DNA of 64,000 nt from Catonia carolina (Eukaryota; Arthropoda; Insecta; Hemiptera; Achilidae). The notes under the pieces were generated by a model. That model was not told the origin of the DNA. It did not search any database and saw only the letters and a program-made list of their open reading frames with translations. The stretch is taken from positions 101,420,969 to 101,484,968 of the forward strand of contig JAQMRL010000003.1 in NCBI GenBank assembly GCA_035578175.1. The letters run 5' to 3'. The stretch's first letter is position 1; the number at the start of each line of letters is the position of its first letter. The translations under genes were made by a program, and so were the position numbers. This document shows positions 1-12,200 of the stretch, piece after piece.

Positions 1-686
1 TACCCTTTAGCCATCTTATAAATCCTTGGGAATGCTGGTATTCACATAAATCAATCAAAACTTAAATTTTATTCCGTAAATCAACACTAAAGTTTTCAAT
101 ACACAACACGTGCATAATCAACAAAACTGTAATCACCTGATCAAGTACTACATTAGCAGCTGTAACTTCATAATGTACAAAAAGTTCAAATTTTGGGTAA
201 TCGTCTGACGTGCCACTACAAGAAAATGTATAATTTACCTATGAGCCGGGTAAAAATAATTAAATTAATATAAAAAATACAGTTTTTAAAACTACCGTTA
301 ATACGATAAAAACTTAAAGTATTCTATATGGAGGCAACATGCACGGCCAGAAATTGTAAAATTTATTACTTGGTCTGTCTCTCTCGCACAAGTGAGCGCT
401 CTCTATCTAACATATACGATTCGATATACATGCGGCGGAGCGACGATGTGCTGCCTTTGTTATACTATAAAATAAAATATTAATTCGACATCTCTTTTAT
501 GAAAGATTTTATCGTATTTTCTTTACACATATAAGCTTTGAGTCTTATCTGTTGTGTTACAAGAATATATCGGGGCCTATAAATTGTACTTTTTTGAAAG
601 AGAAATAAATCTGAAAACTATCCAGAAAATAGGTGAAGAGAAGTACTTCACCTGAATAGCTGCCACTGGTTTGATGTGCAGCTTAT

Positions 687-1313
687 GTGGCAGCTTATCA
701 TGGCCTCATTCTGTCTCATATCCGTTATGGTATTTTAGTATGGGGTAATTCTAGCATGGGTAATATGAATAGGGTTTTTAAAATTCAAAAGAAAGCTATT
801 AGGTGTATGGTGGGAGCTAATCAGCTAACCTCATGCAGGCCACTATTTAAGGAGCTTAAATTGCTTACAGTTCCCTGTCTCTACATTTTTCAGGTGATTA
901 TGTATGTTAGGCAAAATAATTTTATGCAGAATCTCAATGTTCACAATCGTAACACGAGAAACGGGAATAATTATTATGTGGTTAATCACTCCACAAAATT
1001 GTTTGAACAAAAACCTACTTATGCAGGGAGAAAATTCATAAATAAATTACCCCAATCTTTAAAGTGTTGTGAGGATTTGAATTCCTTTAAAAAAAATCTA
1101 AAAAATTACTTGATCGGTGAAACTTTTTATAGCGTACCTACAAGAATTTCTTTCTTGATAGTAGTGATACATAGCGTGTTTCTTATATGTATTTCAGGTG
1201 TTATATCTGATGACATGTCCTATACTCCTCCTGGAGTCTCCAGGGCGCAAAAAAAAAAAAGTCGGAATGCACATTACGTACTGCTAATGCAGATGTTGAA
1301 GGGTGATAGATGA
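687..1313 (+). pseudogene. non-LTR reverse transcriptase, C-terminal remnant
   Basis: The translation has the post-catalytic C-terminal part of insect LINE reverse transcriptases: GLILSHIRYGILVWG, then VFKIQKKAIRCM, SCRPLFKELKLLTVP, NVHNRNTR and a final NKLPQSLK block. The YADD core, endonuclease and ORF1 are absent, so this is a 5'-truncated stump. Its 3' part, around CATGTCCTATACTCCTCCTG followed by A12 near 1250, is the element's 3' end and recurs inverted at 6331-6560. It lies upstream of the receptor gene and is not part of it. A paralogous stump lies at 19249-19830 on the minus strand. Confidence 0.8.
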
Positions 1314-1535
1314 AAAATCCCAGACCTGACAGGTAATCAAAACCGGAATTCCTGGCTTAGAACCCAGCACTGTAAGGAAAGTTACAAAGTGGAACTGGAA
1401 ATTTCTTCGTTCATGATCATCTCTTTAGTAGAGCGCAACATTATTGTTGCACGCAGAATTTTTTAAAAAGCACAGTTTCAAAGGAATTTAATGTAGCTCG
1501 AAGGTTCTTGTTAGTTTTGTTTAGTGCATAGCCTA

Positions 1536-1703
1536 CCTATTTATTTAAAGTTGCATCAACATCTTGGTTATTTACAACTACGGTGGGTTATGAATCTAGA
1601 ACAGTGGGGTTTCGACTAGTGAAAATTTTAGATCCTAGCTGGGAATCAAACCCCGACCTCCGTGTTGTAGGCTAGTGAGCTAACCACTATGCTACGGAAC
1701 ATC
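1536..1703 (-). repeat. tRNA-Gly-derived SINE copy
   Basis: Reverse-strand copy of the SINE family best seen at 34638-34816. It keeps the ATTTATTTAAAGTTGCATCAAC tail region, a degenerate B box and the GTAGCATAGTGGTTAG A-box region. It is diverged and not a functional tRNA. Confidence 0.7.
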
Positions 1704-1983
1704 CTCTTATTAGTTTATTGCCTCCTCAAAATAAAAACTAGTATGATTGCAAGATTTCATTTTATTAAAATGTCCAATTTGAGAGTCTTCAAGTTTAGTA
1801 GTTAACCGAATTCCATATGGATGCATAGCCCTACTTTAACTTCATCTTCAGAACAATAGCAACTTCGGAGGTTGCTTAGAAAAAACAGAAATCAGAACAG
1901 CAACAAAAAAATTTTATGTTTTTCTGAAAATATGACCATAGCTATATAATTTCCTGAAAATTTTCTGCATACAATACTGCTAC

Positions 1984-2409
1984 CAGGGGCGGTTCCAGGG
2001 CTGATTTTCGGGGGTGGGGGCTATCTTGTTTTTATGTAGCTCTTACTGTTTGTAATTGAGTCATTGAAAAGTCCTCTTTTATGCTGTATTGCTGTAACCA
2101 CGATTTTAATTCATTGAGAAATTTTCGCTACGTCAAAGTCCTTGTAAATCAAGAATATCTTGAAAAATGAAGGCGTTGACTGGATGTGAGTGGCTTTTGA
2201 CTACTGACACTGATTGTTATCTTAATACTGTTTAAAAATAGATACTTTCTGTTTGACTCATTTTTATACTAAAATAATTATTGTTAATTGATAGGTACAA
2301 GTATTGGGATTCAGTTTTGTTAGAAATAATAGCTTATAGAAAATATTAAACTAAGTTTTCCTAGTATTTCGGGGGGGGGGGCATGGCCCCTTCCCTGAAA
2401 CTGCCCTTA
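1984..2409. mobile_element. hAT-type MITE with 8-bp target duplication
   Basis: A 426-bp non-coding element flanked by perfect 8-bp direct repeats ACTGCTAC (1976-1983 and 2410-2417). The termini are imperfect inverted repeats: CAGGGGCGGTTCCAGGG on the left, and TAAGGGCAGTTTCAGGG when the right end is reversed. Eight-bp duplications with CAG-type ends are the hAT signature. G-rich and C-rich blocks sit just inside both ends. No transposase frame is visible. Confidence 0.75.
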
Positions 2410-3069
2410 ACTGCTACTGTATTATGTGTGATTTTACATTGTAATTAACATGCCTTCCAATACTGATCCCAAATTATCACCTATAATAATATAGCAGCAA
2501 TATTTTACAAGAAGAAAATTATTTATTTATATTTTGTGGGAACTTTTAGCCTGAGTGAATAAAAATAAATCCCGGTTAAGTGTAATGTAAAATTAACATT
2601 GAATTAATACAACAAAGAAAAGTGTTTAGGTTTTCAATATAATTGGAAGGGATATGTAATTTTTATTACTCACCAAACTCTAAATCCCACCTGTTTAATT
2701 ATAAACCTACTAAATATCCATTACAGTTAAATGCCAACATGCATTTACTATAATGAGTTTTAATTAATTAAAGCAATGAAAATATTTACAACAATTTTCA
2801 TTGACAGTTTTTTACTATTATTTTGTTCTCTGTAATACTTCATTTTAGTATTTTGTGTAAAATTTCATTGAAGAATAACCTTAAATTATTGATAACTATA
2901 AAAATAATGTCATTGAATGACAAATTAATGATACAGTTAGTTGAATGTTTAATTTAAGTAAAGTACTATTGATTGAAATACTATTAAAATGTAGCACACC
3001 TTAGAGTATTATCACAAGGTAATTAATAAGCATATAAGGAAGTAGATAAATTATTGTTTGATTTATAAA

Positions 3070-3227
3070 ATGGAATTGTGGTGTTTCACATGTTTTTTTG
3101 GTAGATGTATAGGAATTTTACCAATAGGTTACACCCGAACAAAAGAATATTCGTTTAAGAAATTAAGTTTTTATAATATCAGACAGTGTATTTATATAAT
3201 ATTTTTTTGTTTTTGTGTGTGTACAAG
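3070..3227 (+). CDS. gustatory receptor exon 1
   Basis: Start exon, residues 1-53. The donor is AAG|GTATTA, phase 2 (AG joins G of exon 2 to give Arg53). An in-frame stop at 3043 limits the 5' extension. The I-G-I-L-P-I motif is where the family has its conserved LGxxP. Confidence 0.8.
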
Positions 3228-6200
3228 GTATTATATTATTTTGTGCTATAAAAATCAATTTTATAACATATTTTAGTTATAATCTATAATTAATAATTTA
3301 GTTGGCAGATTTAGCATTTGAGCCATAGTTACAATACTCAATACTTCTTCTTAACGTGCCCTCTCCTATCGAAGGTTGACAATTATGATGGTTATTTGGA
3401 CTTTGGACACTGCAGGTCTGAACAGCTGTGCTGAGGTACAACAAAACCAGTTGTGAAGATTCTTCAACCAAGAAATTTTTCTTCTTCCCACATCTCTCTT
3501 GCCTCGTATTATCAAGCGAAGCATTTCATATCTTGGTCCACACTTAATATGACCCTGATATTCCAATCCCTTTTTCAGATGGTGTAAACAATATCCTTTT
3601 CTGTTTCCATTCTCCACAAGACTGTCTCGTTGGGTACTTTATCTGTCTAGGGTATTTTTAGCATGCGTTTGTACAAACAAAGCTCAAACGCATCTATTCT
3701 CCTGATATTTGTCTTCTTTAACGTCCAAGCTTCCGCGCCATTTAACACTGTTGAGAAGATGTAACGTCGAACATCCTCAATCTCAGGTCAAGGCTCAAGG
3801 ATTTATCTAATAAAAGGTTTTTCATTTTAACAAATGCAGAACGAGCCATCTCTATCCTTCTGTTTATTTCGGTTGTGTGATTATTATCTTCATGTACTAT
3901 ATTGTACCTAAATATTGATACTTGCTAACTCTCTCGATTGCCATATTGTTGAGAAGCAATTGCCTTTAAATAAATTTTGGTATTTTACAAACTACCATGT
4001 ATTTGGTCATTTTGATGTTTTTTCTCAGGCTGCTTTTCTCACTATAAGTATTGCGTCACTTCAGCATCATTCGCAATTTTTTCTACTTGTTGTCATTATT
4101 ACAGTATCGTCTGTATACCTAAAGTTATTTATCGTTTTCCCATTGGTTATTATTACTAACAATACTAGCAATAGCTTATCTAAGAAGATTTTTGTACTAT
4201 GTAATGTGAAATATGAGCTTTGGAATATACAAACACTGGAACCAAACGAGAGGCCAATGTTAACAGTGACACAAGAAAAACATTAAAGTTACAGTTGTTT
4301 CCCTAAATAACATTAAGCACGTTATGAAAGAAACAAAAACCAATAAAGGTTTATATTATGGTTTTTTATGCATCTAAAAATAAGAGTAAAGCGGAGAGTC
4401 TATAAGAAAAGTTAGACTTATGTTTTTGAACAACTGTAGTAGTGTATCCACTCCCTTCCACCAGCTGACTGCAGTACTCACATAGCTGTAGGACACATTC
4501 CTGCAAGTTTCACAACATTCTGTATGTACTACACAATAAAGAACTTCGATTGTCAGAACCATGGTGATTAATAACCGCAGCAATTGAATGTATATTGGAA
4601 AATGTACTATTTAAACAGCACTTTTAGGTTACAAAACTAATTATAATTCATTATTAATAACTGTGCCCTAGAGGTAAAGGGTATTAACTCCAATTTTGAC
4701 AAAATTAAGTTTGAAAATCAGCAAAAAACGCTCTACAAAAGTTGCAGAAACCACATTAACTCCACTTTTGTATAATGATGCAGAAGATTTTTAAATGACT
4801 AGGTACTATTTTTAATTCTAATTGAATGTATACTTGTTATTGACAATAAGTTACTTTATTTTGAATTATTTTGTTTTCAAATTGTCTGACTGATAGGCCT
4901 CAGAATTTGCTTGAATTCTGTAATTTTTTCAAACATTGTTGTGAATGAAATGTTGTTTCTTTATCAGAATAGATTTAGCACAATATATTTTCTCTAAGTT
5001 TTGTTTTTGTTTGATTAACTCAAGTTACGTTGGGTTTTTTTTGGTTTAACATCCGACTGTTCTGCAATTACTGCTAATGCAGATGGTGAAGGATGAAATG
5101 ATTTTTTGTAATGTATGAAAATATGCCGTGCTTGAATGGGATTTGAACACAAGTTGGCATGATGAGAGGCGGGCACGTTACCAACTACGTCAATGCGGCT
5201 GGCATTATTGGGGGTTAACACTTAATGTAATTAAAACGCAGAAAGACGTAAAGCGTATGAAGTCCTGTGGGTGGTCAGGGGGTAGAAGAAAGTTGTTTAG
5301 CCATATAAATCTCTGTATCAGAAGCTATTTTATTTGGTACAAATTTTAAAAAATTCTCACACCTTCAGAAATTTTTTACAAAATAAAAAACCTTCATGTT
5401 TTTGGTTCTTCTGAAAAATTACAAAAATGGAGGTAACTTCCTTTATCTCTTAGGTACAGAAATAATAACTATTTGTACATTACGTACTATTGATGTTTAT
5501 TCTTACAACTTATGTACTAAAAATGGAAATTCCAACAAGTAATTCACTTGTTCTACTTATTTTCTGTTTTTAGGATTAGAATCTTGGTTAGTGATAATTC
5601 ATATTTTAATGACGATTTCACAAAACTTGATGAGAAAAATTTTCCAGTATTTACAACAAAATCAATTTTTATTGGTTTATCCAGTTGTGTTATTGCAATT
5701 GGAAGTTTAACTTCTTTACGTTTTATTTTTAGAAATACACTTGATGTTTTGAATGAATGTTCGGCAAAAACTATTATCAACATAAAAAAATCAAATGTTA
5801 ATGTAATTCTCATTAATTTTTTAATTATATTTTTAATATTATTAAATTCTTCACCAATAGTTGTTCTGTTTTTCTTCGTACATGCGTAAGTAAAAATATA
5901 TAAGTCTATGTGATTATTTATTATAGGGTAAGTAAACATTAACTTAATTCTCAGCTAATGACTTTTTATTTTCTCTTGCCATATAAGAGTGTATAGGGAG
6001 AAAAAGTATAATTTTCATGTAAATTTTTCAACTGAGTTTTCACCGGAAATACATGTTTTTTTGCGATTGGTCTGTGTGTGAACAAAATATCTCACAAACA
6101 GATAATTGGTCAACCAAGTTTTACCGGAAGTACTATATCATTTGTGCAATTTTTCACATTTTTGCAATTTTCTCAATAACAGTTCTTACAGTATTTTTCA

Positions 6201-9200
6201 AAATCATGTCATACAATACATTTTTTAATGTTCTACAAGATAGGGTAAGCACAATGTCTGCTGAGATTGGTTGGGTGGGCTGTACTTTCATCGTAAAATT
6301 TTTCAAGATTGTGGCCAATTCATTTTAGGGCAAAAGCTTTTTTTGCATCCAAGAAACTCCCGGGGGAGTATAGAACATATCAAGAAGTTATAACACCTGA
6401 AATACATATTTTGATCGCTCACTGATCTACTACAAACTACTATTTAGAAACAAATTCTTGTACACTATAAAAAGTTTCACCAATCAAGTAATTTTTCAAA
6501 TTTTTTTAAGGAATGCAAATTATCACAAGATTTTAAAAATTGGGGTAATTTATTGATGTAATAATCAAAATTGTAAGACATTAAAGACCTACAACTTTCA
6601 TTTCAAGCAATTTTTCTACAGAGTTCAGTTTAGCATCAATTAATTAGTGATTTTCCGTATTTTTAACTTCAACGGAAATTAATATTAATTTAGTGTCATT
6701 CACTCATGATTAAAATTAGGTTATGTTGTTAACTTGACATTGTTTACTAGTGATTAAACATAGCTTATTCATCTTCCATTATATAAATTTGCAAGAGAAA
6801 GTCATGTGAGTGTTTCACAAAATATTTAGGGTTACATCAGACTAATATTTATTAGCATCGTGTGTGAAACTTTGAATCGTAAAAACAGAGGAACATATAT
6901 AAATATTTCGGACCCAAACCCAAAAACTATACCAATACTTTCAGCTCGAAGGATGCTACTGACGAAATAAATGAATCTTATGATGTAGCTTTATTTTCTA
7001 CAAACTAACTTCAATTGTTTTAAATATATTATTTTATATTGTATAGTAGTATGAATGTTACAGTAAGTTTTTGCAACTAGTAAGCTAACATTTCTACAAA
7101 CAAACAATAAAGCTAACATGTAGTCTGTCAGACTACAATTTATTTTTACCACTTACTATCTGAATGGTCGACCTGGGTCTGTACAAGACTACATCTCATT
7201 TACGAACTGTACACATCATCCTCATCTCATTGGGTCATGGGGTTGGTTTTTGTTCTGAATTGAACAGATTGCAAGGTACACAAATTAGGGATTAAAAAAA
7301 ACTACTGTGCCTTAGTTTTAAATATTATTAAGAAATACAAGTCAGTTACAGAGTTAACTACATTCTTTTCGTATTAGTCAAATCTAATTATATTAATTCT
7401 ATTTCATAAAAATAATACATTTATACAATAAATTTCACTGACCTTTTTAAGTTGCCTTGATTTTTGCTATTTGTTATTTACACGTGTTTCGGTGGGTCCC
7501 CATCATCAGAGTATACAATATCATTTGAAACTAATTTTCTTTTTTTAAAATCTGTAGAAGATGTTACATCTTCAGTTATCTATTAAACATTTTGTATAGA
7601 CGACTGAAGATGTAACATCTTCTGCGTACTTAAAACAAAAATAGTTTTAAATGATATAGTGTACTCTGTTGATAGGGATCCACCAAAACACGTGTAAGTA
7701 ACAAATAAAAAAAATCAAGGCAACTTAAAAAGGTCAGTGAAATTTATTGTATAAATTTATTATATGAAATAGAATTAATTTCAAGCTGCAGGTTGCATTA
7801 TAAGGATTTATTTTTGAATTATATTAATGATAAAAACATTATATAAAATAATTTTCGTATTTGTTTCTTTATTATCAGTTCACTACAAAAACTAGCACTT
7901 GTTATTGTTTATTTTCACATTTTGTGCATGTGCAACACTTGGCTTGATGCTTCCCATACACTCTTTTGCAGTGCCTACAGAAATATCTTGTATTTCTTCT
8001 GACAAAAATATTTCCTGTGGGGTTAACTATGTTATTTAAATAAAGATGAAAACTATATCAGCAAAGCTAACGCTTGGACTTGCAGACGACGGTTCTAGTA
8101 TAATCAGAAGAGCAGTAACAAAGAACCAGCAGTACCTGTAAAACCAACAGTTTATTTTTGGATGAATATTAATTATTGCAGCAGGAAGTCAGTTTAAATT
8201 TATTGTTTAATTATTTATTATACATGATGAAAATCTTTAATGTTAATTTTTAAATTAATAATTCATTGGATTCTTTTTATAGAAAAATCAACTTACTGGA
8301 GGCAACTTTAAACTTTGTATACAACATAATTATAATTTTACCCACTATACTAACAGAACATATGTATTTTATCTTAACATATACAGTAAAGGAAACAATA
8401 ATTTTTTTAAGAAGTGAATTAGAAATACTGACAATAAGAATTGGAAGTTACGATATAATCGCAATCTCGAACACTATAAATATTTTAACTGATATTGAGG
8501 AAACTTATGGGTGCATGAATAGTTTTAATAAAAAATTTCAATCAAGAATTATGTGTTCGAATATTCATAAATTAAGAAAGCATCACGAAAGTTTATGTGA
8601 TTTAATATTGTCTATAAATAAAAGGTAGGTAAGTCTTTGTTTCTAGATTATAGTTACTAAGGTTATTTTGAACCCCTTATTGGTTCACAATAAGTAGGGC
8701 TAATGAAATTATATGTCTTACCATCCTTCCTTAGGAAAATGATTGTTTATAAGTAAGTTAGGTTCCCAATCAGTAGATACATAGTTAATGCTAACACCCA
8801 TTGTCATTATTCTCTTGATCACTTTCAAGTTTTCTTGAGTTTGGCACAATGAAACTCCTCTCCACCTCTCTCTATTGCTGAACCATCTCACCTCCATTGC
8901 TCGATGTTGGTGTCGACATTTTTCCTAACTCATCCATTTCACTTTTGGTCTTTTTTCGTCCATCTCCAAGTACAGACACCTTTTAAGAATTCTTCCTTCC
9001 TCCATCCTACTGACATGTTTAAACTTATAGCTAAATCATAGCTTTGTCTCTCCAAATCTCCTTATTATTGTATTTATTTATTTAAAATTTTAATCATACA
9101 AAACTCAAAAAGAGTGTAGGATAAGTCAGTATCAAAAACATTTCATCTTTTAAAAAGCGTTAAAAAGAAACATCACATAAAACAAATTGTCAATATCAGT

Positions 9201-12200
9201 CACATACAACATAAAACACAAATTTAGACTCCATTGTTCATAAAATCCTGGATTGTATTATATGACTTTTTAATCAGGTAAGACTTTTACTCTTTCTTAA
9301 ATCTTTTCTTACATTCAATCACAAACAAACTTTGTGGAAGGTGGGACATCAGTTTTGATTTAGTATATGATGGTTTTTTTCATAGATAGATAACCTATGA
9401 AACTCGACAAAATTAACATATTCTAAACCTATTATTATAACTGATGGTAACTAAACAAACTTTAATCTAAATTAAAGAAAACCTACTGATTTCATGTTTA
9501 ATTTAATGTTACTCTGTATTTTCAGATTTCAGACTGATGTATATTTTATATTATTTAAGTCATTTATTGTAATAACCGTTACATTGTATGGTATGATATT
9601 CAGTATAAGTTATTTTCAACTAGATAAATGGAATGTTATTGCATTTACAATTATTTTTGGACTTACAGCATTCAATTATATTTTTAGGACCTGGTTAATG
9701 ATTTTTATGATATCTTCATTGGAAGAAGAGGTAAAAACTTTTGTTAATAATTTTTAGAATAAATTACTATTTGTTTTATCAGATGACGTACCCTGTACTA
9801 ACTTTCCGAATCTTCTGGATAAAAAATAAGTTAGCCATGAATTTCATCAACATTTGTATTTATTAAACTACGGTTTATATATTAAAATAAAATTTTTTTT
9901 ATACTAACAACTGAAGAATAACCTCTTCTATTAAGATTTAAATAAATTGGTTTAAATTATTGTATTATTTTATATATTCTGATGGTAGGATCTATCAAAA
10001 CATGTAACTTTATTTGAATGAGATCTTAGAGATAAAAGAAAATCAAAGCAACTACAAAAGTTAGTAAAAATTTCTAGTATTTATAAATCAAAATTGGTTA
10101 CAAGCTGTGGGATGCATTTTAAAGATATATTAAAGTATTTGAAAATGCATGAGGTGTTTCAACAGTAAATCATAATAGAAGTTTACTTTTCTTTCATGTG
10201 TAATCTACATTTTATTATTTTTATGAGTGCTATACTTTCATCAAGCACCTTATGTAAGGCGGTTATGCCTTATGTAGTTACGCCTTACAGGAAAAACTAG
10301 TTTGAACCTCAATGGGCTTTATAGTGAAAGTAAAAGTGAGGTGGTTTACAATTGCCTTCCACACTAAGTAGAAAAGTATGCTTATTAGCATGCCAGGCCC
10401 TCCGAAAAGCATCTACTTTCCAACCTGCAAATGACACCAGGTGTCATTTGCAAGTGCAGGTCCTGCACTTCACTCACTATAGGGTCTAGCTTTATAATGA
10501 CGAAATTCATTTATCTCAGAGGAGATAACTCTGATGAGTGTCTTTTACACCTCTACCTCTTCTGTTCTTAAATGCTTCAGTCACATAATTGACTATGTGA
10601 TAAGAAACAGAACTATTTTTGTAGTCCTGGAACTAGCAGATCGAGTGAAAATAATTTAACATTCCACCTGCCTGTTATGGGCAATATTATGATTTATAAT
10701 AATACAAAATTCATGAACAAACATTCATAAACTTTATGAATCTGTAATACGTATGGGTTTGCCCATAACGAGCAGTTGAAGTGTTAAATTAATTGCACTT
10801 CTGTTGGTTCCAGGGCTACAAAAAGTAGTTCTGTTTCTTATCACATAGTCAGCCAATTATATGACTGAACTATTTAAGAACAGAAGAGGTAGAGGTGTAA
10901 AAAAACACTAGTCAGAGTTATCTTCTCTGAGAGTATAATGAATTTCACTATACAGCCAGACCCTGTGGTGAATGAAGTGAAGGTGTCATTTGCAGGGTGG
11001 AAAGTAGATGTTTTTCGGAGAGCCTGGAATGCTGACAAGCATACTCTTTCAACTCAGTGAGGAAGGCAATAGTAAACCACCCCACTCCGTTTTTACTTAG
11101 TAAAACCTCTAGAGGTTCAAACCGCCTTTTGGCTGCAGACCTAGACACAATATGTATGGCTGAAGCCAGCCTATATGGCTCGTGGAGAGTGGGAGTCATT
11201 GCAGGTTACTACAAGAACAATGCACTATTTATTCTACATAACCAATAATTGGCTAATTAGCAGACTGTAGACTCAAGGGGAGTCAGGTAGTGGGAGTATT
11301 ACTACTGCAGATCGCATAGGGCAGGTTCATGAAATGCTGCCAAAATGGCACCATCAGTATATTTTGCATTATGCTACAATATAAATGTATAGATGAAGAC
11401 CAAATTCATAAATTAACGAATGTAGTCATTACACATTCTACAAAATTAAATTTTTAATTTTCAGGAGAAATTATTAGAAATGTCAATTACAAAAATGTTA
11501 ACTTTATATTTAGATCCACAATCAAAATTAGAGGTAAGTAATTTAAAATAATAAATAAAATAAAAATTTAATTGAAAATTGGAATCAAGTTTTAATAGTT
11601 TGGAGAATCTTCTACTATGGGAAATGCACCTACAGAAAACTGTATTTTATCTAAAACTGTGGATACGGAGACGATCTTCTGTAAACCTTGTATCTAACCT
11701 ACATGGTTGCATTCATACAGAACTCTCAGAATATGGTGATAATACTGATAAATGCAGAAGGTTACTGTGAAACTTTTCGACAGTTGTGGAGAGCCATTCA
11801 AAACAGAAGAAGAGGAATGATCACTTCTGAAGTTGTGTTCATCCATGATAAAGTCCATCCTCACAGTGCTGCAGTAATGAAACGGCTTCTTGACAAGTTT
11901 CAATGGGACATTTTTGATCATCCAGCATGTAGCGCCGAGTGACTTCCACTTGTTTCCTTAACTAAAAAGTGGTTAGGAAGGCAGAGCTTCCGAATAGACA
12001 ATGAGCTCTAAGACACCGTTAAGACCCATTTCAAGTCACTGGCGGCAACATTTTATGAAGAGAGTATTGGAAAGCTTGTACCGATATGATAAATGCCTCA
12101 ATTTAAATGGTGATTATCTTGAAAAGTAACTAAGGATGTATGTAACTTTTGGTAATACATTTTATTTTATTATCCTCATTAGTTTTATTTTTATAACCAA

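Noticed and set aside
5553..5939. Minus-strand 128-codon frame over the receptor exon
   Set aside because: Antisense shadow of exon 2, whose splice phases and family motifs support the plus strand.
6053..6328. A hydrophobic 91-codon frame considered as another receptor exon
   Set aside because: It lies in the 0.9-kb dispersed repeat, also found at 21965 and 35703, and the receptor joins in phase without it.
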